Assembly (NCBI RefSeq): GCF_040932035.1
Contig: NZ_JBFRBB010000006.1
Span: 104,551 to 168,550 of the forward strand
From: Hoeflea_A sp040932035
GTDB taxonomy: Bacteria > Pseudomonadota > Alphaproteobacteria > Rhizobiales > Rhizobiaceae
Reading direction: 5' to 3'
DNA length: 64,000 nucleotides
Shown: positions 1 through 9,255 of the stretch, piece after piece
Position numbering within the stretch: the first letter of the stretch is position 1
How the letters are laid out: each line of letters starts with the position of its first letter
Position numbers and translations under genes: made by a program
The notes under the pieces: model-generated
What the model saw: only the letters and a program-made list of their open reading frames with translations
What the model was told of the DNA's origin: nothing
Database searches by the model: none

Positions 1-66
1 GGGTGACAGGATGGTGCGGCAGACCGTTCCCTTGCCAATGAGTATGCGCAGAGGATGGTTAAAACC

Positions 67-633
67 GTGAGTGAACACGATACAACTGCCGAGCCGACAC
101 GCCGCGATTTCCTCTATCTGACAACCGGCATGGCCGGTGTCGTTGGAGCTGGCGCTGTCGCCTGGCCATTCATCGACCAGATGCGGCCCGACGCAACGAC
201 GCTTGCCCTTTCAACCATTGAAGTCGATATATCTTCGGTCGAAGAGGGCATGTCGATCACTGTCAAATGGCGCGGCAAGCCGGTCTTCATCCGTAACCGT
301 ACCCAGAAGGAAATCGATGAAGCCAGTGCGGTTCCGCTCGAGGACCTGAAGGATCCGGCAGCGCGCAACGCCAATCTGGCGCCCGATGCACCCGCCCTCG
401 ACGTTGACCGCTCCGCCGGTGAAGACAAGGAAAACTGGATCGTCATGGTCGGCTCCTGCACCCATCTTGGCTGTGTGCCGCTTGGACAGGCCGGCGACTA
501 CGGCGGCTGGTTCTGCCCCTGCCACGGTTCGCACTACGACACCGCCGGCCGTATCCGTAGCGGCCCGGCGCCGGAGAATCTGGCGATACCGCCGTTCGAA
601 TTCATCTCCGACACAAGAATCAAGATCGGATAA
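67..633 (+). CDS. petA: Ubiquinol-cytochrome c reductase Rieske iron-sulfur subunit
   Basis: Rieske 2Fe-2S subunit of the cytochrome bc1 complex, which passes electrons from ubiquinol to cytochrome c1 on the periplasmic side. The two cluster-binding boxes, CTHLGC and CPCHGS, are at about residues 131-136 and 150-155. The N-terminus has a twin-arginine motif (RRDFL) followed by one membrane-anchoring helix, as in all bacterial Rieske subunits. An ATG at 55 is in frame but sits directly on the AGAGG ribosome site. The GTG at 67 gives good spacing and the usual rhizobial start MSEH, so it is preferred (188 residues). It is the first gene of petABC. Confidence 0.95.
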   Translation: MSEHDTTAEPTRRDFLYLTTGMAGVVGAGAVAWPFIDQMRPDATTLALSTIEVDISSVEEGMSITVKWRGKPVFIRNRTQKEIDEASAVPLEDLKDPAARNANLAPDAPALDVDRSAGEDKENWIVMVGSCTHLGCVPLGQAGDYGGWFCPCHGSHYDTAGRIRSGPAPENLAIPPFEFISDTRIKIG

Positions 634-647
634 TAGGGGACTTACCG

Positions 648-1943
648 ATGAGTGGTGGACATTCAACATATGAACCGACGAGCGGTTTCGGCAAATGGGT
701 CGATTCACGCCTGCCGCTGCCCCGGATGGTGTATGACTCCTTTGTTGCCTATCCGACTCCGCGCAATCTGAACTACACATATACATTCGGCGCCATTCTT
801 TCGATGATGCTCGTCGTGCAGCTCCTGACCGGTATCGTTCTGGCCATGCACTACGTGGCCTCGGTAGGTGGCGCCTTTACATCCGTTGAAAACATCATGC
901 GCGACGTCAACTCCGGCTGGCTGCTGCGCTACATGCACTCCAACGGTGCGTCCTTCTTCTTCATTGCCGTTTACATCCACATGTTCCGCGGCATGTATTA
1001 CGGCTCCTACAAGGCGCCGCGCGAGATCCTTTGGATCCTCGGCGTGATCATCTACCTCCTGATGATGGCAACCGGCTTCATGGGCTATGTTCTGCCCTGG
1101 GGACAGATGTCATTCTGGGGCGCCACGGTGATCACCGGCTTCTTCACGGCATTCCCTCTCATAGGCGAGCCGATCCAGCAGCTCCTGCTCGGTGGCTTTG
1201 CGGTGGACAATCCGACACTGAACCGGTTCTTCTCGCTGCACTATCTTCTGCCGTTCATGATTGCGGGCGTTGTCGCCCTGCACGTATGGGCGCTGCATGT
1301 GACCGGCCAGACCAACCCGACCGGTGTCGAGGTCAAATCCAAGACCGATACGGTGCCGTTCACGCCGTTCGCGACCATCAAGGATGCGTTTGCAACGGTG
1401 GTCTTCCTGGCTGTCTACGCCTATTTCCTCTTTTACCTGCCGAACTATCTCGGCCACCCCGACAACTATGTCGAGGCCAACCCGTTGGTAACACCTGCGC
1501 ATATCGTTCCCGAATGGTACTATCTGCCGTTCTACGCGATCCTGCGTGCAATCACCTTCAATATCGGCCCGATCGACTCCAAGCTTGGCGGCGTGCTTGC
1601 CATGTTCGCATCGATCCTCGTGCTGTTCCTGCTACCGTGGCTCGATACGTCCAAGGTACGTTCGGCGGTTTACCGGCCTTGGTACAAGCTGTTCTTCTGG
1701 CTGTTCGTCGCCGACTGCATTTTCCTTGGCTGGCTGGGCTCCAAACCGGCCGAAGGTACCTATGTTGTGATGGCGCAGTTCGGGACGCTTTACTACTTTG
1801 CCTTCTTCTTCCCCATACTGCCGATTCTCGGCCTTGTGGAGCGACCGAGACAGGTACCCAACTCGATAACCGAGGCAGTGCTTGACAAGCATGGCGGCGG
1901 CAAACCCGAGGCGGCGACGGCCGCACCGGAAGACCGCGGTTAA
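648..1943 (+). CDS. petB: Cytochrome b of the bc1 complex
   Basis: Membrane-embedded cytochrome b, which carries both haems b and the Qo and Qi quinone sites. The 431-residue length and run of hydrophobic helices fit the family. The PEWY motif of the Qo site is seen as PEWYYLPF in the C-terminal half. The C-terminal tail is short and charged. It starts 14 bases after petA stops and is followed 26 bases later by petC, so the three genes form one operon. Confidence 0.97.
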   Translation: MSGGHSTYEPTSGFGKWVDSRLPLPRMVYDSFVAYPTPRNLNYTYTFGAILSMMLVVQLLTGIVLAMHYVASVGGAFTSVENIMRDVNSGWLLRYMHSNGASFFFIAVYIHMFRGMYYGSYKAPREILWILGVIIYLLMMATGFMGYVLPWGQMSFWGATVITGFFTAFPLIGEPIQQLLLGGFAVDNPTLNRFFSLHYLLPFMIAGVVALHVWALHVTGQTNPTGVEVKSKTDTVPFTPFATIKDAFATVVFLAVYAYFLFYLPNYLGHPDNYVEANPLVTPAHIVPEWYYLPFYAILRAITFNIGPIDSKLGGVLAMFASILVLFLLPWLDTSKVRSAVYRPWYKLFFWLFVADCIFLGWLGSKPAEGTYVVMAQFGTLYYFAFFFPILPILGLVERPRQVPNSITEAVLDKHGGGKPEAATAAPEDRG

Positions 1944-1969
1944 CCGGGCGTCAGAAAGGAACAAGAAAG

Positions 1970-2806
1970 ATGAAAAAACTCGTCTCGACACTTCTGTCGC
2001 TTGTCATGGTTGCTGGTCTCGGCACTGCCGCTGCATTTGCGGCAGGAGACAGTGAGCATTACAAGGCGCCGAAGGAGCAGAAATGGTCCTTTGCCGGCCC
2101 GTTCGGTCTCTACGACAAAGGTCAGTTGCAGCGTGGTCTGAAGGTCTATGTCGAAGTCTGCGCCGCCTGTCACTCGCTGGAGCGCGTTGCATTCCGCAAC
2201 TTTATTGATCTGGGATACTCCGAAGATCAGGTAAAGGCGCTGGCGGCCGAATATGAAGTCACGGATGGCCCCAACGAAGAAGGGGAAATGTTCGACAGGC
2301 CGGCAATCCTGGCCGACTATTTTCCCAAACCGTTTCCGAATGTCGAAGCTGCGGCCTATGCCAACAACGGTGCTGCTCCTCCCGACTTTTCGCTGATTGC
2401 CAAGGCTCGCGCGGCAACACGGGGATTTCCTCAGTTCGTTTTCGATATCTTCACGATGTATGCGGAAGGCGGGCCGGACTACATCTACTCGCTGATGACC
2501 GGGTATGAGGACGCCCCGCATGATGTGGAAGTCACCGAAGGCACCTACTACAATCCGTATTTCCTCAACGGCCTGTCGCTGGCAATGGCCCCGCCGCTTT
2601 CCGATGAGCTGGTGACCTATGACGACGGTGCGCCCGAGACGGTTGACCAGTATTCCAAGGACGTGTCGGCTTTTCTGATGTGGGCCGCGGAGCCGAAACT
2701 GGAAAACCGCAAGTCGCTCGGTTTCAAGGTGATCATCTTCATGCTGATTTTCGCCTGCCTGCTTTATCTGAGCAAGAAAGCCGTCTGGTCGCGCGTAGAG
2801 CATTGA
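1970..2806 (+). CDS. petC: Cytochrome c1
   Basis: Haem c subunit of the bc1 complex, exposed to the periplasm. It has a cleavable signal peptide (about residues 1-25), a CAACH haem-attachment motif at residues 64-68 and a single C-terminal membrane anchor at about residues 254-270 ending in basic residues. MAPPL in the C-terminal half probably holds the axial methionine. A GAAAG ribosome site precedes the ATG. It is last in petABC, followed by a good intrinsic terminator. It is not a petBC fusion: b and c1 are separate genes here. Confidence 0.96.
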   Translation: MKKLVSTLLSLVMVAGLGTAAAFAAGDSEHYKAPKEQKWSFAGPFGLYDKGQLQRGLKVYVEVCAACHSLERVAFRNFIDLGYSEDQVKALAAEYEVTDGPNEEGEMFDRPAILADYFPKPFPNVEAAAYANNGAAPPDFSLIAKARAATRGFPQFVFDIFTMYAEGGPDYIYSLMTGYEDAPHDVEVTEGTYYNPYFLNGLSLAMAPPLSDELVTYDDGAPETVDQYSKDVSAFLMWAAEPKLENRKSLGFKVIIFMLIFACLLYLSKKAVWSRVEH

Positions 2807-2835
2807 CCTGAGGCGAATATCCAATAGAAATGCGT

Positions 2836-2858
2836 AAGGCGGCCACGAGCCGCCTTTT
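2836..2858 (+). terminator. Intrinsic terminator of petABC
   Basis: The stem AGGCGGC (2837-2843) pairs perfectly with GCCGCCT (2849-2855) across a five-base loop, followed by TTTT. It sits 30 bases after the petC stop and before apt, so apt is probably transcribed from its own promoter. Confidence 0.85.
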
Positions 2859-2897
2859 GCATGTCCGACTGAGGCCTGTATCGAAGGGGATTTGGGT

Positions 2898-3443
2898 ATG
2901 GATCGAACGCTCAAAGAAACATTGCTGAATTCCATTCGCACAATTCCGGACTATCCGAAGCCCGGAATCCTGTTTCGCGACATCACAACGCTGCTTGGCA
3001 ATCCGCAGGCTTTCCGCCGATCCGTCGATGAACTTGTGCATCCCTATGCGGGGACCAAGATCGATCAGATCGCCGGTATCGAGGCCCGCGGCTTTATCCT
3101 GGGCGGCGCCATCGCGCACCAGCTTTCCGCCGGATTTGTGCCGATCCGCAAGAAGGGAAAGCTGCCTTACGACACTGTTCGGATCGCCTACAGCCTTGAA
3201 TATGGCGTCGACGAAATGGAGATGCACAAGGATGCGATTTCGCCGGGTGAAAAGGTCATTCTCGTCGACGATCTGATTGCAACCGGGGGAACCGCCGAAG
3301 GCGCGGTGAAACTGCTTCAGAAAATGGGTGCCGAAATCGTTGCCGCCTGTTTTGTCATCGACCTGCCTGATCTCGGCGGGCGAAAAAAGCTGGAAGATCT
3401 TGGCGTGACGGTGCGCACGCTGGTCGAATTCGAAGGCGACTAG
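2898..3443 (+). CDS. apt: Adenine phosphoribosyltransferase
   Basis: Purine salvage enzyme that joins adenine and PRPP to give AMP in the cytoplasm. The PRPP-binding loop VILVDDLIATGG lies at residues 120-131, and the N-terminal half has the family motif GIEARGFILG. It is 181 residues long, as usual. The ATG at 2898 follows an AAGGGGA site with good spacing; an upstream TTG at 2892 is in frame but less likely. apt commonly follows petABC in rhizobia. Adenosine deaminase, encoded at 19.5 kb, acts in the same salvage network. Confidence 0.95.
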   Translation: MDRTLKETLLNSIRTIPDYPKPGILFRDITTLLGNPQAFRRSVDELVHPYAGTKIDQIAGIEARGFILGGAIAHQLSAGFVPIRKKGKLPYDTVRIAYSLEYGVDEMEMHKDAISPGEKVILVDDLIATGGTAEGAVKLLQKMGAEIVAACFVIDLPDLGGRKKLEDLGVTVRTLVEFEGD

Positions 3444-3501
3444 GCGTCAATACAGCAAAACTGCCCGAATCTTGACGCAGCTGTCTGGTTTCACGGGTTC
3501 C

Positions 3502-4518
3502 ATGAGAAGAACAATCCGCCGGCTCATTTGGGTCGTCTTTGCCATTTCCGCTGCGGCGACAGTATTGTGGGCCGGCAAGGTCGGTTATGCCTTCACGGTG
3601 CTGTTCGGGCTGTTTGATCCGGTGCTGATTGCAGAATACCGGTTGAAGACTGCCGATGAAGCGGCCTATGTCCAGGCGATCGAGGAAGAGATCGACCAGG
3701 GCAATTATGCGACCGCCGAAAGCCTGGTGGCGCTGGCCGAAAAATATGGACACGCTGTACCGGTCGAGCTTGTTTCTGCTGCAGAGGCAACCCCATTGCG
3801 GCGCACGATCGCCACTGGCGGCAAGTTCGCCCGTGGTTTCGTCACCGGCAGCCAGGGAAGCGGCGAGGAGATCGCAGGCACGGTTGTTTCGGATTTCCTC
3901 GTTATTGGCGATATCCGCGACATCGCGGTGCAGGGTGCGAACTATGCACGCGGCGAGGACTATGATCGCATCATTCTCGGCCTGTCGGCGATCGGATTGC
4001 TGACCAGCGGCGGTGCGCTGGTGACAATGGGCGGTTCGGCGGTAATCGATGCCGGAATTTCGGTCATCAAGGCGACCTACAAAGCAGGCCGCATGAGCGG
4101 GCCGATGCTGCGGCAATTGACGCGCATTACGGGCCGGTTGTTCGATCGCAACGCTCTGGCGGCGCTCGATCTGCAAAAGATGACATCGGCCGCCGACCTG
4201 CGCACCGGCCTGAAATCCGTCATCCGGCAGGACGAGGCGGCGAAACTGGCTGCCATTGCGGCCGATGCGGGAGTAATAGTCGGCAAGGGTGGCGCGAGGG
4301 CTGGTGCCATGGCGTTTGAAATCGCAGATGATACGAAGGATCTGACGAAGCTGCGCCGCGTCTCCACGGCCTATGCGGACAAAACCGTTGCGGTATTCAA
4401 GATCGCGGGGAAGGGGCTCCTGCATCTCGCCGACATTCTCTGGCACCTGGTCAGCGCAGCAGTTTCGATGCTCACATCACTGGCACTGCTGGTGCTGAGA
4501 GTGGCAAGGCTGGTGTAG
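3502..4518 (+). CDS. Conserved membrane-associated protein of unknown function
   Basis: I do not recognise a characterised family. The protein has about 338 residues from the ATG at 3502; a TTG at 3472 is also in frame. An N-terminal hydrophobic segment after basic residues is followed by a helical soluble part, a glycine-rich hydrophobic stretch near the middle (LSAIGLLTSGGALVTMGGSA) and a hydrophobic C-terminal segment of about 25 residues ending in basic residues. This suggests a membrane-tethered protein. It lies just after apt and converges on the MaoC-type pair. Codon use resembles the neighbours, so it is a real gene without an assigned function. Confidence 0.75.
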   Translation: MRRTIRRLIWVVFAISAAATVLWAGKVGYAFTVLFGLFDPVLIAEYRLKTADEAAYVQAIEEEIDQGNYATAESLVALAEKYGHAVPVELVSAAEATPLRRTIATGGKFARGFVTGSQGSGEEIAGTVVSDFLVIGDIRDIAVQGANYARGEDYDRIILGLSAIGLLTSGGALVTMGGSAVIDAGISVIKATYKAGRMSGPMLRQLTRITGRLFDRNALAALDLQKMTSAADLRTGLKSVIRQDEAAKLAAIAADAGVIVGKGGARAGAMAFEIADDTKDLTKLRRVSTAYADKTVAVFKIAGKGLLHLADILWHLVSAAVSMLTSLALLVLRVARLV

Positions 4519-4590
4519 AGGCAACGGATTTGCACGGGGCGATCAGCAGATCCCGGCCTCAACACAAGACCAAGCCGGTCTCAACGGACG

Positions 4591-5058
4591 CTACATTCTC
4601 ACCAGCACCGCATTGTCAAATTCGACGACCTTGTCGCCGTTCTGGTTGTAGCCTTCGGAAAACAGCTCGACGATCCCCCATTCGGGATTGTTCTGGCGCT
4701 GGCGTGCTGACGTGACGGTGTTGAAAAACCGGATCGTATCGTTGGCGTAAACCGGCCTGAGCCATTTCAGATTTGACAGTCCGGGCGAGGGTCCCATGAC
4801 GGGAGGCGTCTTTCCCTGCGCCTTGAGTTCGGCGTCTCTCATCTCGCCGTATTCCAGGTTCTTTTTCATCCACACGGCGGTCGTATGCCAGCCGGAGGCG
4901 CACAGACCGCCGAACATGGAATTACGGGCTGCTTCTTCGTCCACGTGGAAGGGCTGCGGATCGTATTTTTGTGCGTAGGCGACAATAGCATCTGCGGTAA
5001 AGGTGTGGCTGCCGATCTCCACACGCTTTCCGATCTCAAACATGTCCAGGGCGCTCAT
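4591..5058 (-). CDS. MaoC-like (R)-specific enoyl-CoA hydratase family protein
   Basis: Hotdog-fold protein of the MaoC/hydratase-2 type, 155 residues. The motif YDPQPFHVD followed by FGGLCASGWH is the signature around the catalytic Asp/His of this family, which hydrates trans-2-enoyl-CoA or related thioesters. The exact substrate cannot be read from the sequence. Its ATG overlaps the stop codon of the next MaoC gene upstream by the four bases ATGA, so the two are translationally coupled and may form a heterodimer. Both keep the motif. Confidence 0.88.
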   Translation of the reverse strand: MSALDMFEIGKRVEIGSHTFTADAIVAYAQKYDPQPFHVDEEAARNSMFGGLCASGWHTTAVWMKKNLEYGEMRDAELKAQGKTPPVMGPSPGLSNLKWLRPVYANDTIRFFNTVTSARQRQNNPEWGIVELFSEGYNQNGDKVVEFDNAVLVRM

Positions 5059-5537
5059 TTGCGTTCCCCCTTGTCCCTGGACGCGAAAAAACCGGTATTT
5101 GCAGATGTACAGACAAGTTCACCGCGCTGATTGAAAAGCTCATGACTGAATTCGACCGCACCGATCCCCGGCCGGGATTTCAGCGATCTGGAAGAAAGAA
5201 CGGTCGATTTGCCGTGCAGGGTGTCGCCGGCAAGCACGGGACGCTTCCAGTTGCAGTATTCGACGCCCGGCGCTCCTTGTGAGGTGGAATCCAATATGTA
5301 GCCGTCGATGAGCATGCGCATCATCATGGCGCATATGTGCCAGCCGGAGGCCGAAAGCCCGCCAAGAATGCTCGCCTTGCCCGCCTCTTCGTCCAGATGC
5401 ATGGGCTGGGGATCGAATTCGCTGGCAAATTCGATGATCTCGTCGGCGCTGACCGGATAGGGTCCAAGCTCGAACTCACGTCCGGGAGTAAAGTCCTCAA
5501 GGGCGTATTTTTTCAATGCAACTGCCTGTGTGCTCAT
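5055..5537 (-). CDS. MaoC-like dehydratase family protein, paralogue of the next gene
   Basis: Second MaoC-type hotdog protein, 160 residues from the ATG at 5537; a longer frame begins at 5573. It carries FDPQPMHLDEEA and LGGLSASGWH, parallel to the motif in the overlapping downstream gene, with which it clearly shares ancestry. Coupled pairs of single-hotdog MaoC proteins are common in alphaproteobacteria and may act as the two halves of a double-hotdog hydratase. Physiological substrate unknown. Confidence 0.88.
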   Translation of the reverse strand: MSTQAVALKKYALEDFTPGREFELGPYPVSADEIIEFASEFDPQPMHLDEEAGKASILGGLSASGWHICAMMMRMLIDGYILDSTSQGAPGVEYCNWKRPVLAGDTLHGKSTVLSSRSLKSRPGIGAVEFSHELFNQRGELVCTSANTGFFASRDKGERK

Positions 5538-5751
5538 GGCGGCTCTTATGCCGCGATAGCCTCCGGCGATCAATGTGGATTTTCTCTACCGGGCTTAAAT
5601 ATCTGCAATCACGCCGAAAATGACCGCCGTGTTGCGGGCCGGTCGGTCCGGTCTGGCGAGCAGAGCGGCGGCCAGCAGCACATGGGTCTGTGTATTCATG
5701 GCGCCCCACTGCACCACGGTTGCAGTTGTGGCAATTCCGGCAGTTTGATGA

Positions 5752-6855
5752 TCAGGTGTTGAACTTGAACAGCAGCACGTCGCCGTCCTGGACGACGTAT
5801 TCCTTGCCTTCGTCGCGGGCCTTTCCGGCGTCTCTTGCCGCTACTTCACCACCAAGCGAGACATAGTCGTCATAGGCAATCGTCTGGGCGCGGATGAAGC
5901 CGCGCTCGAAATCAGTATGGATGACGCCTGCCGCCTGCGGCGCCTTGGAGCCGCGCTTGACGGTCCATGCGCGGGTTTCCTTCGGGCCGGCGGTGAAATA
6001 GGTGATGAGGTCGAGCAGCGCGTATCCGGCGTGAATCAGCTTGTCGAGGCCGGGCTCGTCCAATCCCAGTTCCGCGAGGAATTCGACCGCTTCATCGGTA
6101 TCGAGCTGTGCAAGCTGGGATTCGATCTCCGCTGATATGACCACATATTCGGCGTTTTGCGCGGCCGCCATCTTGGCCACCGCCTCGGTTTGTTCGTTGC
6201 CGTTAGCCGCATCGGTTTCATCGACATTGCAAACATAAAGAACCGGCTTGGAGGTCAGAAGGTTGAGCGATTGCAGGAGACGCAGGTCCTCGGCTGCAAT
6301 GCCGTCTAGCAGGAGACGAGCCGGTTTGCCGTTCTGGAGCAGTTCAAGCGCTTTTTCCATCATCGGCAAAATGAGGATCGCTTCCTTTTCACGGCCTGTT
6401 GCACGTTTGCGCATTTGCTCTGTGCGGCGCTCCAGGCTCTCAAGGTCGGCAAGCATCAGCTCGGTTTCGATCGTGTCGGCGTCGGCGACGGGATCGATCT
6501 TGCCTTCCACATGGGTAATGTCGTCATCCTCGAAGCAGCGCAGTACATGAACGATGGCGTCCACTTCGCGGATATTGGCGAGGAACTGGTTGCCGAGACC
6601 TTCGCCCTTGGACGCGCCCCGCACCAGCCCGGCAATATCGACAAAGGATATGCGCGTTGGAATGATCTCCTTCGAGCCTGCGATTTCAGCGATGCGCTGC
6701 AGGCGGCTGTCAGGAACGCCCACCTCACCGGTGTTGGGTTCAATGGTGCAGAACGGATAGTTGGCCGCCTGCGCAGCGGCTGTTTTCGTCAGAGCGTTGA
6801 ACAGGGTTGACTTGCCCACATTGGGCAGGCCGACAATGCCGCATTTGAAACCCAT
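5752..6855 (-). CDS. ychF: Redox-regulated nucleotidase YchF (OLA1 family)
   Basis: Universally conserved ribosome-associated P-loop protein. G1 is GLPNVGKST at residues 9-17. The base-recognition motif is NVDE rather than NKxD, the change that gives this family its preference for ATP. A TGS domain occupies roughly the last 85 residues. Length 367 is normal. It is followed upstream by pth with only four bases between them; ychF-pth is a conserved pair that also includes rplY here. Confidence 0.96.
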   Translation of the reverse strand: MGFKCGIVGLPNVGKSTLFNALTKTAAAQAANYPFCTIEPNTGEVGVPDSRLQRIAEIAGSKEIIPTRISFVDIAGLVRGASKGEGLGNQFLANIREVDAIVHVLRCFEDDDITHVEGKIDPVADADTIETELMLADLESLERRTEQMRKRATGREKEAILILPMMEKALELLQNGKPARLLLDGIAAEDLRLLQSLNLLTSKPVLYVCNVDETDAANGNEQTEAVAKMAAAQNAEYVVISAEIESQLAQLDTDEAVEFLAELGLDEPGLDKLIHAGYALLDLITYFTAGPKETRAWTVKRGSKAPQAAGVIHTDFERGFIRAQTIAYDDYVSLGGEVAARDAGKARDEGKEYVVQDGDVLLFKFNT

Positions 6856-6859
6856 TATT

Positions 6860-7573
6860 CTAATCCTTGTTTCCGAAGAGCTTTTTCAGCATGTCCGCCA
6901 TCGGTCCTTTGGTGGGGGCTGCTGCAGGCTTTGCTGAGCGCGCAGCGCGGATATGCGACTGGCCCTTGGCCGATTTCTTTTTCGGTTCCTGATCGCCATG
7001 TGCGCCATTGCCGACGGCAAGGGCGAGCTTGTTCAAAAAGCTGGAGTCATCACCCGATACCATCAAGGCGAAGTTTTCCCCGACCGCCTCCAGCAAGGGC
7101 TCGACCCAGTCGCGGTCGGATTTGGCGAAATCCCCAAGAACGTGATTGTTGACGCGTTCCTTGACGCCGGGATGGCCGATGCCGAGGCGCAGACGCCGGT
7201 AGTCCTTGCCGCAGTGGGCGTCGATGGACTTGATGCCGTTATGGCCACCGTGACCGCCACCCGTCTTGATACGCGCCTTGCCGGGCTGCAGGTCGAGTTC
7301 GTCATAGATGACGATCAGATCTGCCGGCGAAAGCTTATAGAAGCGCATGGCTTCACCGACGGCGTCGCCTGAAAGGTTCATGAAGGTTTGCGGTTTGATC
7401 AGAAGGACCTTTTCGCCGGCCAGATGTCCCTCGGCGATTTCGCCCTTGAACTTTTTCGACCAGCTGGAAAAGGAATGGCGGCGGGCAATCGCGTCCGCCG
7501 CCATAAAGCCTATATTGTGGCGCTGGTTTGCATAGCGGGGTCCGGGATTGCCAAGGCCTGCGACAAGCAGCAT
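6860..7573 (-). CDS. pth: Peptidyl-tRNA hydrolase
   Basis: Releases tRNA from prematurely terminated peptidyl-tRNA in the cytoplasm. It has the N-terminal GLGNPG motif with Asn9, the catalytic RHNIGF histidine at residue 19, and the GGGHGGHNGI segment in the middle. At 237 residues it is longer than the E. coli enzyme because of a basic, low-complexity C-terminal tail of about 45 residues, as is common in rhizobial Pth. It lies between rplY and ychF. Confidence 0.96.
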   Translation of the reverse strand: MLLVAGLGNPGPRYANQRHNIGFMAADAIARRHSFSSWSKKFKGEIAEGHLAGEKVLLIKPQTFMNLSGDAVGEAMRFYKLSPADLIVIYDELDLQPGKARIKTGGGHGGHNGIKSIDAHCGKDYRRLRLGIGHPGVKERVNNHVLGDFAKSDRDWVEPLLEAVGENFALMVSGDDSSFLNKLALAVGNGAHGDQEPKKKSAKGQSHIRAARSAKPAAAPTKGPMADMLKKLFGNKD

Positions 7574-7600
7574 TGCTCCGGTCTCCGTTGGGCAAAGCGA

Positions 7601-8281
7601 TTATTCTTCGCTTTCGCCTTCTTCCGTTGCACCTTCTTCGCCTTCGGCCTCTGCACCTTCTGCATCGACCCCTTCTTCGGCGGCTTCTTCCGCTTCTTCC
7701 TCTTCGCTCTTCAGACCGGCCGGTGCGGCGATCGTCGCAATGGTGAAGTCGCGGTCGGTGATGGTCAGTTCGACTTCTTCCGGCAGCGTGATGCCCGAGA
7801 TGTGAATGCCATCGCCCAGATCCAGACCCGTCAGATCCGCAATAAACGATTCCGGGATGCTATCTGCAGGACAGTTGACTTCGACAGTGTGACGAACGAC
7901 GTTGAGAACGCCGCCGCGCTTGATGCCGGGTGACTCTTCTTCGTTGATGAAGTGAACCGGAACGTCAACGGTAACCTGGGTGTTCTTTGAAACGCGCAGG
8001 AAATCCACATGCATGGTGAAGTCACGGACAGGGTCCAACTGATAGTCCTTCGGCAGAACGCGGACCTTCTTGCCGTCGACGTCGATCGTTGCGATCGTCG
8101 TCATGAAACCACCGGCGTGGATCTTCATCGTCACTTCCTTGTAGGGAAGAGCGATGGAAAGAGGGGGCTGCTTGTCGCCGTAGATTACGGCTGGAATCAT
8201 TCCGCTGCGGCGAAGTTCGCGGGCGGACCCCTTACCAACCCGTTCGCGCGCCTCGGCTTTAAGCTCATAGCTATTGCTCAT
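7601..8281 (-). CDS. rplY: 50S ribosomal protein L25 (Ctc/TL5 type)
   Basis: 5S rRNA-binding ribosomal protein of the long, two-domain type. The N-terminal L25 domain contains GKGSARELRR, and the middle beta domain is followed by a strongly acidic Glu/Ala-rich tail over about the last 35 residues. Length 226 is normal for alphaproteobacteria. It is the first gene of rplY-pth-ychF on this strand. Confidence 0.96.
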   Translation of the reverse strand: MSNSYELKAEARERVGKGSARELRRSGMIPAVIYGDKQPPLSIALPYKEVTMKIHAGGFMTTIATIDVDGKKVRVLPKDYQLDPVRDFTMHVDFLRVSKNTQVTVDVPVHFINEEESPGIKRGGVLNVVRHTVEVNCPADSIPESFIADLTGLDLGDGIHISGITLPEEVELTITDRDFTIATIAAPAGLKSEEEEAEEAAEEGVDAEGAEAEGEEGATEEGESEE

Positions 8282-8473
8282 GGCTTGTCCTTTCGAGGTT
8301 CATATATGGAGTGTCTTTCGGGATCTATGGCCCGTAAAAACATCGAGCGGCCACTGGCCGCCCCATCCGCGTTGCCTCCAAGGGTGTCTACGCGGACGCG
8401 CGCTATATAACCGAGGGTCCGGCGCTATGCAAGCACTATGGCGTATTTGATCATGGGTATTGCCGCCAGTGCC

Positions 8474-8508
8474 AAAAAGAAACCCGGGCGGATGAAAATC
8501 CGCCCGGG
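8474..8508 (-). terminator. Intrinsic terminator after the YHS gene
   Basis: A ten-base perfect stem (8483-8492 with 8499-8508, CCCGGGCGGA/TCCGCCCGGG) closes a six-base loop. Read on the minus strand it is followed by a T-rich run (complement of 8474-8482). It lies about 30 bases beyond the stop of the YHS-domain gene. Confidence 0.85.
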
Positions 8509-8538
8509 AAGACCTCGTGTCGAAAGGTCCTTTGGGGG

Positions 8539-9018
8539 TTACTGTGCCTGCAGTTCTTCAGGCGTTTTGTCTTCGATGGTGTCCCAGTTGGTGTCGGCGG
8601 CGACAATCAGGTTCGCACGGTCGGCTTCCCAGCGCTTCTGAATGCCGGGGGCAAGGTTCAGATAGAGCTTGTTGTCAACGATACGCCAAAGTTCCGGATC
8701 GCCGTCGAACTTGAAGCCCATGGCTGTTCCAAAGGCGCAATAGCCGCCATAGGCCGGTGCGTAGGCTTCCGGATTTGCAACAAAGAGGGCCTTGTTTTCT
8801 TCGTTTTCGAAACGGTAGGTCGCGCCTTTGTAGTCAGCGGTGATCTGGAAGTCGCCCGGTGTCGGAGCACCTTTTGTGAAATAGGCAACGGGATCATATC
8901 CGCGAAGCGCAAGGCCGGTGCTGGTGGCGTTGACGTCAACGCCAGCGGCAAATGCGTTGGCAAAAAGAACAGCGGAAACGGCGACGCCTGCGAGAGTTGT
9001 CCATACAGCTTTTAGCAT
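8539..9018 (-). CDS. Exported YHS domain-containing protein
   Basis: 159 residues with a Sec signal peptide (about residues 1-25) and a YHS-type domain (GYDPVAYF, YRFENEENKALF, YGGYCAFG). YHS domains are small and often linked to metal binding; this exported single-domain form is widespread but uncharacterised. It is divergent from a TetR regulator with a palindrome between them, so that regulator may control it. A strong terminator follows. Confidence 0.85.
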   Translation of the reverse strand: MLKAVWTTLAGVAVSAVLFANAFAAGVDVNATSTGLALRGYDPVAYFTKGAPTPGDFQITADYKGATYRFENEENKALFVANPEAYAPAYGGYCAFGTAMGFKFDGDPELWRIVDNKLYLNLAPGIQKRWEADRANLIVAADTNWDTIEDKTPEELQAQ

Positions 9019-9142
9019 TTCAAATTCCTCATTTTAAGGTTCAGCAAGGGTGGAGCAGGAAGCTGCCGGGCCCAACCGCGTCCTGCTCCGGGACCGGATG
9101 CCCGCGCCAGGCACCCGGTATGATTGGGTTGTATAATTAGGA

Positions 9143-9152
9143 ACCAATTGGT
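9143..9152. promoter_or_regulatory. Palindromic candidate operator between YHS and tetR
   Basis: ACCAATTGGT is a perfect ten-base palindrome in the spacer of the divergent YHS and TetR genes. It lies just after a TATAAT-like sequence (about 9132-9137) that could be the -10 box of the tetR promoter, a typical place for TetR autoregulation. Binding is inferred. Confidence 0.45.
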
Positions 9153-9255
9153 ACAAAACAAATGAATGTGAGCGTAACTTGATTGAAATTTGGAGCTGCG
9201 CTTCTATGACTTACAGAGACGCCCAGTGTGCGTTTTTGAATCGGAACCGAGAAAT

